From assembly GCA_016191435.1 (NCBI GenBank), contig JACPOQ010000046.1, forward strand, positions 186,001 through 250,000: 64,000 nt of DNA. The letters are read 5' to 3'. The translations under genes were made by a program, and so were the position numbers. The stretch comes from Chloroflexota bacterium (GTDB lineage: Bacteria; Chloroflexota; Dehalococcoidia; Tepidiformales; Tepidiformaceae). Below the pieces are notes generated by a model, which had not been told where the DNA came from, did not search any database, and saw only the letters and a program-made list of their open reading frames with translations. Of the stretch, positions 43,531-52,795 are shown in pieces. How positions within the stretch are numbered: the stretch's first letter is position 1; each line of letters starts with the position of its first letter.

Positions 43531-44028
43531 TCAGGGCGTGAATGGCCCGAGAAACATGAGGAACGTCCCGCTCCCGGCCGCGTCCCGCGCGCCCGCTTCG
43601 AGCACTGCCTGGAACCCCTCGCGCCGCCAGCGCGCATTCGCATTCGCCGTTCCGGTCACCGGCGCCACCTTCTCCCAGCCCTCTTTCGCGAAGAAGGCGT
43701 CGAACGCCCCGGTCACATCGGCCGCCGCGGACCGCGTCGAAAACACGAGGTCCGCACCGTTGGTCTGCGGCAGGATCATGGAGTCGCGTGGGAGCGGCAG
43801 CCGCGTGATGATGGCGCCCTTATCGAGTTGCGCCTGCGGGCTGGGGAACTGCGGCGCCGGCCCCGGCGGCTGGTCCGTCGCCGTTGGCGAGCCCGCCACG
43901 CTGGCCGCTTCCGCCACCGTGCCCTGGCTTCCCGCAGTCGCCGCGGGCGTCGCGCCCCCGCCGCCTCCGCACGCCACCAGCGCGGCCCCCGCCGCCACCA
44001 CCGTCACCAAAATCCGGATCCGAACCAT
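43531..44028 (-). CDS. Lipoprotein, function unknown
   Basis: 165 residues. GAALVACGGGGG is a lipobox at about residue 20. An Ala/Pro-rich linker is followed by a compact domain with FDAFFAKEGWEKVAPV and RWRREGFQAVLEAGA. Unrelated to the two preceding anchored proteins by eye. GGGGAG lies five bases before the ATG at 44028, excluding the longer reading. Lies between the thrC end and the subtilase operon. Confidence 0.7.
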   Translation of the reverse strand: MVRIRILVTVVAAGAALVACGGGGGATPAATAGSQGTVAEAASVAGSPTATDQPPGPAPQFPSPQAQLDKGAIITRLPLPRDSMILPQTNGADLVFSTRSAAADVTGAFDAFFAKEGWEKVAPVTGTANANARWRREGFQAVLEAGARDAAGSGTFLMFLGPFTP

Positions 44029-44083
44029 GCTGCTCCCCGCCCGGCTGAATCCGCGATCCAACGAGGCCGCTGCGACGCGCCGG

Positions 44084-44118
44084 TCTAATAGCCAGCAGCT
44101 AAGAGCTAATCGCTATCA
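44084..44118. repeat. Heptamer tandem array, five units (GCTAATA type)
   Basis: TCTAATA, GCCAGCA, GCTAAGA, GCTAATC, GCTATCA. The last unit contains the TGA stop of thrC. Confidence 0.75.
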
Positions 44119-45186
44119 CCACCCGAGCGCCCTCTCAACGCCGGCCACCGTCGCCGGCGCACGCGTCACGTCTGGCTTGTACTGGCTGACCGCCGTGTCC
44201 GGGTCCTTGAGGCCGTTGCCCGTGATCACCGCCACCGCCCGCCCCCCGCGCAGCCGCCCTTCCCGCGACAGCTTCAGCAGCCCCGCGACGCTCGCCGCAC
44301 TCGCGGGCTCGCAGAAGATGCCCTCCTTGCCGGCGAGCAACCGGTAGGCTTCGAGGATCTCGTCATCGGTCACGGCTTCAATCAGTCCGCCGCTTTCGTC
44401 GCGCGCCGCTGTGGCGCCGGCCCAGCTCGCGGGTTTGCCGATACGGATCGCGCTCGCGACCGTCTGCGGGTGCTCGACCGGCACGCCGAGCACGATCGGC
44501 GCCGCCCCGGCCGCCTGGAACCCGAACATCCGCGGGTGCGTGCTGCTCCGCCCAACCTCCGCGCATTCGCCGAAGCCCTTCCAGTAGGCCGTGATGTTGC
44601 CCGCGTTGCCCACCGGGATGGCGAGGACGTCAGGCGCATCGCCCAATGCCTCGCAGACTTCGTAGGCCGCCGTCTTCTGCCCTTCGATGCGGTGCGGGTT
44701 GACGCTGTTCACCAGCGCCACCGGGTGCCGCGAGGTCAGTTCTCGCGCCGCCTGGAGCGCCTCATCGAAGTTCCCATCGACTTCGATCAGCCGCGTGCCG
44801 AACGCGATCGCCTGCGCCAGCTTCCCCGCGGCGACGTTGCCTCCCGGCACCAGCACAAAGCTTTCGAGCCCCGAACGCGCGGCATAGGCAGCCGCGCTGG
44901 CGCTCGTGTTGCCGGTGCTCGCGCACATGATCGCCCTGGCCCCGGCTTCGACCGCCTTCGCGACCGCCACGACCATCCCGCGATCCTTGAAGCTCCCGGT
45001 CGGGTTGCACATCTCCAGCTTGAACCAGAGCTCGTCCAGCCCCGTGAGCGCCTCGATCCGGGCCGAACGCACGAGCGGCGTGTCGCCTTCCCCGAGGCTG
45101 ATGAGCGGGGTCGCCGGCGTGAGCGGGAGCACGGCGCCCCAGCGATGCAGGACGCCGCGCTGCGCCGGCGCCGAGGCTGCCGTCAT
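44116..45186 (-). CDS. thrC: Threonine synthase
   Basis: 356 residues, PLP-dependent fold type II; converts O-phosphohomoserine to threonine. PLP Lys K67 in NPTGSFKDRG; a phosphate loop (PVGNAGNI) near 193 and the ASTGNTSASAAAYAA segment are present. It is the last gene of the rpsF-to-thrC run and overlaps the coiled-coil gene before it in an ATGA. Its stop lies inside the heptamer array. Confidence 0.94.
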   Translation of the reverse strand: MTAASAPAQRGVLHRWGAVLPLTPATPLISLGEGDTPLVRSARIEALTGLDELWFKLEMCNPTGSFKDRGMVVAVAKAVEAGARAIMCASTGNTSASAAAYAARSGLESFVLVPGGNVAAGKLAQAIAFGTRLIEVDGNFDEALQAARELTSRHPVALVNSVNPHRIEGQKTAAYEVCEALGDAPDVLAIPVGNAGNITAYWKGFGECAEVGRSSTHPRMFGFQAAGAAPIVLGVPVEHPQTVASAIRIGKPASWAGATAARDESGGLIEAVTDDEILEAYRLLAGKEGIFCEPASAASVAGLLKLSREGRLRGGRAVAVITGNGLKDPDTAVSQYKPDVTRAPATVAGVERALGW

Positions 45187-46190
45187 GGCTCCTCCGGCGG
45201 CCGGAACGCGTGGAACTTCATCTCGCGGAGTTCCTGTTCCAGCACCTGGATCTGCTTGCGCCGCTGCTTCTCCGACAGCGCGTTGTACTTCGCGAACTCT
45301 TCGCGCACGTGGTCCACCACCTCCGCGATTTCGCCGCGCATCCCCGCCACCCGTTCGCCCAGCCCCTGGTGGCGGCCTTCGAGCAACACGATCTCGCCGT
45401 GCACCTTGTCCACCCGCCCGGTCACGCGGTCCGCGACCTCTTCGAGCGCGTTCAGCCGGCCATCGATGCGCGAGTGTTCGTCGCGCCAGACGGCGATCTG
45501 TTCCAGCACTTCCTCGCGCAGTGTCTGCTCCGCCGTCGCCGAGCGGATCAGCTCTTCGTTGCGCTTCACCATCTCGCCGACCACCTGGAGGCGTTCGAAC
45601 ACCACGTCGAAGCGCTCATCCTGATCCGAGAACACCGCCTGGCGGATGCGCTCCTCGAGGTCGCGGTGGACCTCGATCGAACGGTCGAGCCGTAGCCCGA
45701 ACTGCTCGACCCGCGCCTCGACCTCCCGCTGCCGCTCCAGCATCGATTGCGCCGTCTGCGCGACCTGCGCCGTCTGTGCCTGCACCTGGGCGATGTCCGC
45801 CACCACCAGGGCGATCTGGCTCGCGGCCACTTCCACGCGCTTCAGCGCCTCGCCCCGCTCATGCCGGTCGTACTCCGCTTCGGCGCGCAGCAGGCGCAGG
45901 CCGTTGTCGACCTCCGCCTTGTTCGCGGTGATCGCGTGGCGGAGGTGCTCCATACTCTCATCGAGCCCGCGGATCTTCTCCGGCAGCCCCTTGTAGGGCA
46001 GGATCTTGGGGTCGATTTCGCGGATGCCGCGCTCGGCCTTCGTCATCTGGTCCGACAGCTCGTGGATCTGCCGCTGAAGCTGATCGAGGTAAGCGACGTT
46101 GCGGGCTTGCTCCTCCCGGGTCGCGCGCAGCTGCTGTTCGAGCCACGTGAGGATTTCGCCGATGCCCTGGGTTTGCTGTTCGCCCGCCAT
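45183..46190 (-). CDS. Long coiled-coil protein inside the threonine operon
   Basis: 335 residues, almost entirely predicted coiled coil: EEQARNVAYLDQLQRQIHEL at the start, many heptad-like L/V/A positions, and EKQRRKQIQVLEQELREM near the end. No membrane segment, signal or enzyme motif. It lies between hom (two-base gap) and thrC (ATGA overlap), so it is co-translated with both, though nothing links it to threonine synthesis. Function unknown. Confidence 0.8.
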   Translation of the reverse strand: MAGEQQTQGIGEILTWLEQQLRATREEQARNVAYLDQLQRQIHELSDQMTKAERGIREIDPKILPYKGLPEKIRGLDESMEHLRHAITANKAEVDNGLRLLRAEAEYDRHERGEALKRVEVAASQIALVVADIAQVQAQTAQVAQTAQSMLERQREVEARVEQFGLRLDRSIEVHRDLEERIRQAVFSDQDERFDVVFERLQVVGEMVKRNEELIRSATAEQTLREEVLEQIAVWRDEHSRIDGRLNALEEVADRVTGRVDKVHGEIVLLEGRHQGLGERVAGMRGEIAEVVDHVREEFAKYNALSEKQRRKQIQVLEQELREMKFHAFRPPEEP

Positions 46191-46192
46191 CC

Positions 46193-47533
46193 TCAGCCCT
46201 CGATGCGCAAGAAGCTGCTGACTTGCGCCACCACGGGCAACGAGGCGATCTCGGCGAGCGCCGCCTGCATCGCGCCCTCTCGCGCCCGGTGCGTCGTGAT
46301 CACGAGCTCGGCCGTGCGTTCGTCCGCGTCCGCTTCCTTCTGGCTGACGGCGGCGATGCTCACACCGTGGGAGCCGAGCGATCTCGCGAGCTGCGCCAGC
46401 ACGCCGGGCTGGTCCGTCACGCTCACGCGGATGTAGTACCGCGTCTCCAGCGATTCGAGCCCGAGCTTGGGGATGTCGCCTTCGGGACCCCAGTATTTCC
46501 GCTCGCGCGTGCCGAGCACAATTGAATGCGCGAGGTCCAGGAGGTCCGCGACCACCGCCGAACTGGTGGGGTCCGCCCCGGCGCCGCGCCCCTGGAACAG
46601 CACTGTCCCCGTCAGGTCCCCGACGATCTGGACCGCGTTGTACACGCCGTCAACCTTCGCCAGCGGCTCCGATTGCGGCAGGAACACCGGCGCCACGCGG
46701 GCGACGATGCCGCCGTCGGTGCGCTCGGCGATGGCCAGCAGCTTAATCACGTACCCCAGCTCCTGCGCGTACTGGAAGTCGCGTGCCGTGAGGCGCGTGA
46801 TGCCCTCGGTGTGGATGTCCCCCGGCCGCACCCGCGTACGGAACCCGAGGCTCGCCATGATCGCCAGCTTATAGGCCGCGTCGTAGCCCTCGACGTCGTT
46901 CGTGGGGTCGGCCTCGGCATAGCCGAGCTCCTGCGCGGCCGCGAGCGCTTGCGCATACCCGCCGCCGCCCGCGGGCTCGATGCCTTGCTTGCGGAGCGCC
47001 TCCGCCACAGCGCCCTCGCGGGCCATGTCCGTCAGGATGTAGTTGGTCGTGCCGTTGATAATCGCGCGGATCGACGCGATGCGGTTCGCCAGCAAGTCCC
47101 GGCGCAGCGGCGCGATCAGCGGGATGCCGCCGCCCACGCTCGCTTCGAACATGATGTCCAGCCCGCGCCCGTGCGCCTCGCCGAGCAGCTCCGGCCCCGC
47201 TTTCGCGATCAGTTCCTTGTTCGCGGTGACGACGTGCTTGCCCGCTTTGAGCGCCGCGCGGATGTAGCTGCCGGCAGGTTCCTCCCCGCCGATGACCTCG
47301 ACAATGATGTCGATGTCCGGGTCGTCGATCACCGATTGCACGTCGTTGGTCAGGATTCCCGGCGCGAGCTCCACGCTCCGCGGCTTGGACAGGTCCCGCA
47401 CTGCCGCGCGCCGCACCACGAGCGGCGCGCCCACCTGGCGCGCGAAATAGTCCCGCCGTTCGATGAGCGCGCCGGCCACGCCGCCTCCCACCACGCCCAA
47501 TCCAACGAGGCCAACGCCAATTTCCTGCTTCAC
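46193..47533 (-). CDS. hom: Homoserine dehydrogenase
   Basis: 446 residues. N-terminal Rossmann VGLVGLGVVGGGVAGAL, then KHVVTANKELIA and the catalytic segment GGGYAQALAAAQELGYAEADPTNDVEGYDAAYKLAI with the conserved Lys. A C-terminal ACT domain (YIRVSVTDQPGVLAQLARSL) suggests threonine feedback. Reduces aspartate semialdehyde to homoserine. Follows the foldase gene by three bases. Confidence 0.95.
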   Translation of the reverse strand: MKQEIGVGLVGLGVVGGGVAGALIERRDYFARQVGAPLVVRRAAVRDLSKPRSVELAPGILTNDVQSVIDDPDIDIIVEVIGGEEPAGSYIRAALKAGKHVVTANKELIAKAGPELLGEAHGRGLDIMFEASVGGGIPLIAPLRRDLLANRIASIRAIINGTTNYILTDMAREGAVAEALRKQGIEPAGGGGYAQALAAAQELGYAEADPTNDVEGYDAAYKLAIMASLGFRTRVRPGDIHTEGITRLTARDFQYAQELGYVIKLLAIAERTDGGIVARVAPVFLPQSEPLAKVDGVYNAVQIVGDLTGTVLFQGRGAGADPTSSAVVADLLDLAHSIVLGTRERKYWGPEGDIPKLGLESLETRYYIRVSVTDQPGVLAQLARSLGSHGVSIAAVSQKEADADERTAELVITTHRAREGAMQAALAEIASLPVVAQVSSFLRIEG

Positions 47534-47536
47534 GCG

Positions 47537-48541
47537 CTAGTTCAAATGGCCTTCGGCCCACTTGATGTCACCGGCGTCCAGGCTCCGCTGGACCTTCACC
47601 TGACCGCGCTTCTCCTTCACCAGGTTGTCGAGCTTCTGCTGCGCGAGTTGCGTCTTCTGGGTGTCCGAATACGTCGCCGTCTCGCGCTTCTCCAGCCGCA
47701 CTACCCACCAGTTGTTTTGGACCTGCACCGGCCCGAACACGTCGCCCGGGTTCTTGCCCACGAGCGCCGCCTTGATCGCGTCGGGTTCGAGGTCCGGGGA
47801 CTCAACGGGCAGCAGCCCGTCCTGCTGGCGCGAATCGAGGTCGGCCGATTCCGTCTGCGCGATCGTGCCCATGTCCTCGCCAGCCTGGATGCGCGCCAGC
47901 ACCGCGTCCGCCGATTCCTTTGATTGCGTCAGCACCGTGCGCAACGTCACCTGCTCGCCCGAATCGCCGAGGTCGGTCTTGAGCTTCTGCAGTAGCCGGG
48001 TGTTGGCGGTCGAAGCCTCGGTCAGCTTCCGATAGCTGGCGTCGCTCATCTTCGTGGTCTTGAGCTTGTCCCGGTAGAGGCTATCGAAGGGACTCCGGGC
48101 GCCGCCCACGGGCACTCCCAGCTCGTCCGCGATCGCCTTCGTCACGTCGTCTCGCGACAGCGAAATGCCGTTGTCCTTCGCCACCAGCACCGTGAGCGCC
48201 TCTTCTTCGAGCTTGCCCAGTAACGCCGCCTCCGAAAGGGCCGGCGTCGTTGTGTTCGAGTTCTGAGCCTGCAGGAACGGCCCTAGCCGCTGCGTGTAGT
48301 AGCGCAGGCTGAACGTCTGGCCGCCGACTGCGAGCACCGTGCTGCGCGGCCTGGCAATCTGCTGGTCGTACAGTTGGTACCCGTAGACGCCCACCACCAC
48401 GAGCAGGACGGCGATCGCCGCGCCTACCACCGTCAGCCGCGTCACCCGCTCCGTCCACGAAATACCGGCGAAGCGCGGCGCCGCGTGCTTCACTCGCTGG
48501 CGGGGGCGAGGCAATCCTGTCGTGCGGTCTCGGCGGGCCAT
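47537..48541 (-). CDS. Membrane-anchored SurA/PpiC-type foldase
   Basis: 334 residues. Basic N-terminus, one transmembrane segment (about 36-55), then a SurA-like N-terminal helical domain and a parvulin domain: VTLRTVLTQSKESADAVLARIQAGEDMGTIAQTES and the late VFGPVQVQNNWWVVRLEKRE. Assists folding of secreted proteins outside the membrane. It lies between rpsR and hom in one run. Confidence 0.82.
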   Translation of the reverse strand: MARRDRTTGLPRPRQRVKHAAPRFAGISWTERVTRLTVVGAAIAVLLVVVGVYGYQLYDQQIARPRSTVLAVGGQTFSLRYYTQRLGPFLQAQNSNTTTPALSEAALLGKLEEEALTVLVAKDNGISLSRDDVTKAIADELGVPVGGARSPFDSLYRDKLKTTKMSDASYRKLTEASTANTRLLQKLKTDLGDSGEQVTLRTVLTQSKESADAVLARIQAGEDMGTIAQTESADLDSRQQDGLLPVESPDLEPDAIKAALVGKNPGDVFGPVQVQNNWWVVRLEKRETATYSDTQKTQLAQQKLDNLVKEKRGQVKVQRSLDAGDIKWAEGHLN

Positions 48542-48557
48542 TCCTGCTCCTGTGCCT

Positions 48558-48890
48558 TTAGCCGCGCGTCGGGAAGACGCCCGTCGCGCGCACGTGGTGG
48601 AGCGTGTAGGGCAGCAGCGCCAGGTGCCGGGCGCGCTTCACTGCCGTCGCGATCAGCCGCTGGTGCTTCAGACAGGCGCCCGTCTTGCGGCGCGGCTCGA
48701 TCTTCCCGCGCTCGCTGACGTACATGCGCAGCCGCCCGATGTCCTTGTAGTCCACGCCGGGGATGTGGTCGGCGCAGAAGCGGCAGACCTTCCGCCGCCC
48801 CCCGAACCGCCGTGGCGGCCGTGCCGGCCGCTCCCCATCGCCATCGCGCTGGGGCCTATCGTCGCGTGGACCGCGTTCTTCTGAGCTCAT
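48558..48890 (-). CDS. rpsR: 30S ribosomal protein S18
   Basis: 110 residues. The conserved core ([45 protein letters not shown]) is intact. An N-terminal Arg/Gly/Asp-rich extension of about 30 residues is longer than in most bacteria. Third in rpsF-ssb-rpsR. Confidence 0.96.
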   Translation of the reverse strand: MSSEERGPRDDRPQRDGDGERPARPPRRFGGRRKVCRFCADHIPGVDYKDIGRLRMYVSERGKIEPRRKTGACLKHQRLIATAVKRARHLALLPYTLHHVRATGVFPTRG

Positions 48891-48975
48891 GATTCAACAA
48901 TCCTTCCCGCTGGGTGTGCGCGGCGGTGCGCGCCGGGTGGGGGCCGGCGCTTTCCGGCTGCCGGCCCTGAGAACG

Positions 48976-49482
48976 TCATTCGAAGGGCAGGTCGTCCGGG
49001 TCGCTGGGGAAATTGGCGCCACCGGCAGCGCCGGCGCCCGTGGGCTTGCCCTGGTAACCCCCGCCACGGCTTGCGCCGCCGCGGTTGCCCCCCGAGAAGC
49101 TGCGCCCGCCGTCACCCCAGCCCGAGTCCCCGCCGGCCCCGTCCGCATCGTTGCGGCTGCCGAGAAACTCCAGGTGATTGCCGATGACCTCGGTCCGGTA
49201 ATGCTTCTGGCCCTGGTCGTCATCCCACGAACGGGTCTGCAGGCGGCCTTCGATGTAGAGCTGCTTCCCCTTCGTGATGTACTGGCTCAGCCGCTCCGCC
49301 TGCTCCGCCCAGAACACGATGTTGAACCATTCGGTCTGGTCTTCCCACTCGCCGGAAGAGCCCTTCCGGCGGTTGTTCACGGCCAGCGTGAACTGCGCCT
49401 GGGCCGTCCCGTTGGCTGTGTATCGCAACTCCGCATCCCGGCCCGCATTGCCGATGAGCATCACTTTGTTCAGGCTGGCCAT
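48976..49482 (-). CDS. ssb: Single-stranded DNA-binding protein
   Basis: 168 residues. OB-fold: MASLNKVMLIGNAGRDAELRY, VNNRRKGSSGEWEDQTEWFNIVFW, KGKQLYIEGRLQTRSW. Gly-rich disordered linker, then the acidic DDLPFE tip that binds partner proteins. Start at 49482 by homology, 16 bases after the rpsF stop. Confidence 0.96.
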   Translation of the reverse strand: MASLNKVMLIGNAGRDAELRYTANGTAQAQFTLAVNNRRKGSSGEWEDQTEWFNIVFWAEQAERLSQYITKGKQLYIEGRLQTRSWDDDQGQKHYRTEVIGNHLEFLGSRNDADGAGGDSGWGDGGRSFSGGNRGGASRGGGYQGKPTGAGAAGGANFPSDPDDLPFE

Positions 49483-49498
49483 GGGGCGCCTCCTCGCG

Positions 49499-50062
49499 TT
49501 AGGCGGATGGTTCCGCGATCGTGCCGCTCGGTTCCGCGGAGCCTTCGGGCGGTGCGTCTCCCGCTTCGGCAACCGGCGGCGATGCTTCCGCTTCGCCCGG
49601 TTCCTCCGCCTCCGCGACCGTCGCCGGGACTTCCGTCACGTCCGGCGTGGCATCGGCGGTGGGCACTTCCGGCTCATCCGCCGTCTCCGCCTCCGGGGCA
49701 GCTTCGGCGGCCGGGGCAGGTGCTTCGGTGCCAGGCATCCGCCGGGGCTCCCGCGGTTGCGGTGGCGGCGGAAGCTCGTCGGCCCGCACGATCAGGTGCC
49801 GAAACACCCGCTCATCGATCTTCAACGCGGCTTCCAGCGCCCTTACGTTCGCCGGGTCGAGGTTCACCCGCGAAACGATGTAGTCGCCATCGATCTGGCG
49901 GTTGATGGGATACGCCATCCGCCGCCGGCCCCAGTGGTCCACCCGCGCTACGTTCCCGCCCCGCGCTTCGATCGCTGTCGTCAGATGTTGGACGGAGGCG
50001 TCGGCCCCTCCCGCTTCGGCGACGGCCAGGTCGTACACGACCGTCAGTTCATACTCCCGCAT
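49499..50062 (-). CDS. rpsF: 30S ribosomal protein S6 with long acidic tail
   Basis: 187 residues. The S6 core (MREYELTVVYDLA, WGRRRMAYPINRQIDGDYIV, LKIDERVFRHLIVRAD) ends near residue 95. About 90 more residues are Ala/Pro/Glu-rich (EAPAPAAEAAPEAE, EEPGEAEASPPVAE). Acidic S6 tails are known, and E. coli S6 is modified with glutamates, but this one is unusually long. First gene of the seven-gene run ending in thrC. Confidence 0.95.
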   Translation of the reverse strand: MREYELTVVYDLAVAEAGGADASVQHLTTAIEARGGNVARVDHWGRRRMAYPINRQIDGDYIVSRVNLDPANVRALEAALKIDERVFRHLIVRADELPPPPQPREPRRMPGTEAPAPAAEAAPEAETADEPEVPTADATPDVTEVPATVAEAEEPGEAEASPPVAEAGDAPPEGSAEPSGTIAEPSA

Positions 50063-50192
50063 GGGTCTCCAGCAGCCGGCGATGGGATTCCCCGCGGACG
50101 GGGCGGACTCCGGCGCAAGCCCAGAGGGTAGCACCGCCGCCCACTCCACTCAATCGAATCCGCTCCGCGCGACAGCCGCTGACGCCTCCACG

Positions 50193-50393
50193 ATGTCCTT
50201 CGCCGCCGCCTTTACCTTTCCCTTGAACCTCCCACACTTCCTCAATGCTCAGGGCGCGCCTGGTTACGCCGGCCCGCCCGGCGCCGTGCCTATCCTTTTG
50301 GCCATGTCGTTTATCACGTTGATCGGTTCCGCGTTCCGCGCCGGCATGCTCGCAGCATTCCTGCTGCTCGTCGGAGTCGCGGTGGCCGCCTGA
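50193..50393 (+). CDS. Possible small membrane protein, 66 aa
   Basis: MSFAAAFTFPLNLP, then AVPILLAMSFITLIG and GMLAAFLLLVGVAVAA, one or two membrane helices. No clear ribosome site. Hydrophobic composition in a GC-rich frame argues for coding, but it could be chance. Confidence 0.42.
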   Translation: MSFAAAFTFPLNLPHFLNAQGAPGYAGPPGAVPILLAMSFITLIGSAFRAGMLAAFLLLVGVAVAA

Positions 50394-50545
50394 TTCCCAC
50401 ACCGCCCGCTGGCGCCCCCCACGATGCTGCCCGGTTCGCAGGGACAGTACCGGCCGCCCGCCCCAAATCCGCCTCATGCGCTACCATGGAACCATCCCAC
50501 CGCGGCGCGATCCCTCTGCGGGCCCCACGGTCGAGGCAGCATCAG

Positions 50546-50665
50546 ATGGCGAAGCAACCCAAACCAAAGCCCGGCCAGCCCTCCGGCCGTCCCGGCTATT
50601 CCGGCGGCACCAAGGCCCCGGCCTCCAGCACCCCCAAGCCCGTCCGCGTCCCGGTCAAGAAGTAG
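50546..50665 (+). CDS. Possible small basic protein, 39 aa
   Basis: MAKQPKPKPGQPSGRPGYSG and a PKPVRVPVKK end: a Lys/Pro-rich, disordered, basic peptide. GAGG lies about 13 bases before the ATG. Similar tiny basic proteins exist in other genomes, but none is identifiable here. Confidence 0.42.
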   Translation: MAKQPKPKPGQPSGRPGYSGGTKAPASSTPKPVRVPVKK

Positions 50666-50724
50666 CGTAAGAGGGACAACCGAGGAAGCAGGGAATCAGG
50701 GAGGCTTGGGCGGATATCCTCCTC

Positions 50725-51582
50725 CTACCGCTGCGCCTTCGCCCGGCTGCCGTAATCCCCGAACGGGTCATCGCGTTCCCGCACGGCCTGGCGAAAGCCG
50801 GCTTCGTTCGCCCGCGCGACGAAATCCAGCCCCTCCTGCGTATGCCGCGCGATGCCATCGAACAGCGTCCCCAACTGGCGGCTCGAAGCCAGCCCCATGT
50901 TCTCGGCCGTCTGGTTGCACAGCAGCTTCAGCATGATCAGCTGGTTGATGGGCACACGCGCCATCCGCTTCGCGAGCGCCAACGCGTGCCCTTGCAGCGC
51001 TTCATCGGGCACCGCCTCGAGGATCATGCCGATTTCCGCCGCTCTCGGCGCCGGGATCTCGTCGCCTGTGAGCATGTAGCGCTTCGCCCGTTCAAGCCCC
51101 ATGCGGTAGACCCACATCGCGGTCGTCGGCGTACCCCAGACCCGTGATGGCGGGTAGCCGAAGGTCGCGCCCTCGCCCGCGACGATGATGTCTGCGCACA
51201 ACACCATGTCGGTCCCACCGCCGATGCACCAGCCCTGCACCGCCGCGATCGTCGGCTTCTTTGCGTACCACAGCTTCATGTACGTCTCGACGTACCGGCC
51301 GATCATCGCCATGTCCGCCACGGAATCCCAGACCGGCCCGAGTTCCGCTGCGGCCCCGCCCCGTGGCCGCGCCGTCGCCGAGGAAAGCTCGTACCCCGCG
51401 CAGAACGCCGGCCCCTCCGCCCGCAGGAGGATGACGTGGACGCCGCGGTCGCGGTCGGCGGCCTCGATCGCCTCCCCGAGCTCGTCCCGCAGCGCCGGCG
51501 TGATGGTGTTGTACGCGCCCGCCCGGCTCAGCGTGATAACCCGGACCCCATCCTCCGTCTCCGTCCGCAAAGTCGTCGCCAC
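50725..51582 (-). CDS. Enoyl-CoA hydratase/isomerase family protein
   Basis: 285 residues, crotonase fold. AGAYNTITPALRDELGEAIE near 22, LLRAEGPAFCAGYEL (first oxyanion strand), then AAVQGWCIGGGTDMVLCADIIVAGEGATFGYPP, with GGGTD forming the second oxyanion turn. GTG start at 51582 with GAGGAG upstream. Hydrates an enoyl-CoA or a variant reaction; the usual catalytic Glu positions are not clear by eye. Fits beta-oxidation with the genes at 18132, 22177 and 36467. Confidence 0.9.
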   Translation of the reverse strand: MATTLRTETEDGVRVITLSRAGAYNTITPALRDELGEAIEAADRDRGVHVILLRAEGPAFCAGYELSSATARPRGGAAAELGPVWDSVADMAMIGRYVETYMKLWYAKKPTIAAVQGWCIGGGTDMVLCADIIVAGEGATFGYPPSRVWGTPTTAMWVYRMGLERAKRYMLTGDEIPAPRAAEIGMILEAVPDEALQGHALALAKRMARVPINQLIMLKLLCNQTAENMGLASSRQLGTLFDGIARHTQEGLDFVARANEAGFRQAVRERDDPFGDYGSRAKAQR

Positions 51583-51638
51583 GGTCCTGTCTCCTCGATC
51601 CGCTCCCTCTGGTTGTTCGCGATCGCTGCACCCGGTGG

Positions 51639-52715
51639 TTATACCCCCGCCGGAAACGCGACGCCGATTTCCGCGCCGAGCGCGGTGAGCTGGTCGATCG
51701 TCTCGGCGTCGAGCGGGATGCCGTTGGCCAGGCGGTCTGCGCGCGCCGCGTGCTCGGGGTCGCCGGGCAGCAGCACGGCGTCCCGCCCCGGCGCCGGGCG
51801 GGTCGCGCGAATGTGGTCCGCCACGCGGCGCATCTCGGCCTTGAACTCCACGGGGTCGCGGAAGGCGTCGATGCGCCAGGCCGCGAACCAGAACCCCTGC
51901 GCCAGCGCCACCCGGTCGATGAACAACCCCGAGCTCGCGCCCGAAAGCACGCCGGTGAGGATGTCGACCATCAGCCCGAGCCCATAGCCCTTGTACGAAC
52001 TCGTCTCCATGCGTGACCCCAGTGGCAGCAGGGCGCCGCCCTTGCGCAGGATCGCGGGGTCCGCCGTGTCGTTCCCTTCGGCATCGATGGCCCAGCCCGG
52101 CGGGATGGGCTTGCCCTGCCGCATCGCGATCTCCAGCTTGCCGCCCGCCACCGCGGTCGTCGCCATGTCGAGCAGGAACGGGGGCCCACCCTCGATCGGC
52201 GCCGCCATCGCGATCGGGTTGGTCCCGTAGACGCGGTCCAGCCCGCCTGCCGCGGCTGCGATCGGCGGCACGTTGCACATCGCCATGCCGATGAGGTCGC
52301 GGTCCGCGGCCATCCGGGCGTAGTAGCCGGCCGCTCCGAAATGGCGGCCGTTGCGCACGGTCACCATCGCCAGCCCGGCCGCCTCGGCTTTCGCGATGCA
52401 GGTCTCCATCGCCTTGCGCGCGACCACCACGCCGAGGCCGCCATCGGCCTCCCACGTCGCGGTCACCGCGCTTTCGCGCACCACGGTCACATTCGGGTTC
52501 GCGTTGACGATGCCGCGCTTCAGCCCCGGCGCGTATCCCGGGTGCCAGGGCAGATGCGCAATCCCGTGCGACTCAATGCCCGCCAGGTCGGCATCGACCA
52601 GCACCTCCGCGCCCATCGCCGCATCCTCGGCGGGCACGCCAAAGTGCCGGAACACCGCGGCAGTGAAGGCGCGGAGCGCATCCGCGTTGTAGCGTGGGCG
52701 AAGTTCGGCAGCCAT
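51639..52715 (-). CDS. Ldh-family malate/lactate/ureidoglycolate dehydrogenase
   Basis: 358 residues, type 2 NAD(P)-dependent family (Ldh_2). ESHGIAHLPWHPGYAPGL (catalytic His loop), VTVRNGRHFGAAGYYA, LLDMATTAVAGGKLE and SSYKGYGLGLMVDILTGVLSGA are family signatures. The substrate class is 2-hydroxy or 2-oxo acids; cannot be narrowed. TACGAT nine bases before the ATG is a near-leaderless promoter candidate. Confidence 0.9.
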   Translation of the reverse strand: MAAELRPRYNADALRAFTAAVFRHFGVPAEDAAMGAEVLVDADLAGIESHGIAHLPWHPGYAPGLKRGIVNANPNVTVVRESAVTATWEADGGLGVVVARKAMETCIAKAEAAGLAMVTVRNGRHFGAAGYYARMAADRDLIGMAMCNVPPIAAAAGGLDRVYGTNPIAMAAPIEGGPPFLLDMATTAVAGGKLEIAMRQGKPIPPGWAIDAEGNDTADPAILRKGGALLPLGSRMETSSYKGYGLGLMVDILTGVLSGASSGLFIDRVALAQGFWFAAWRIDAFRDPVEFKAEMRRVADHIRATRPAPGRDAVLLPGDPEHAARADRLANGIPLDAETIDQLTALGAEIGVAFPAGV

Positions 52716-52795
52716 GGCCGCGGCATCGTACAACGCCCCGCCGCCGCCTGCGCGCCCGCGCAACCGGCCATCAGCCCGTGCAACCGTGAATCCGG

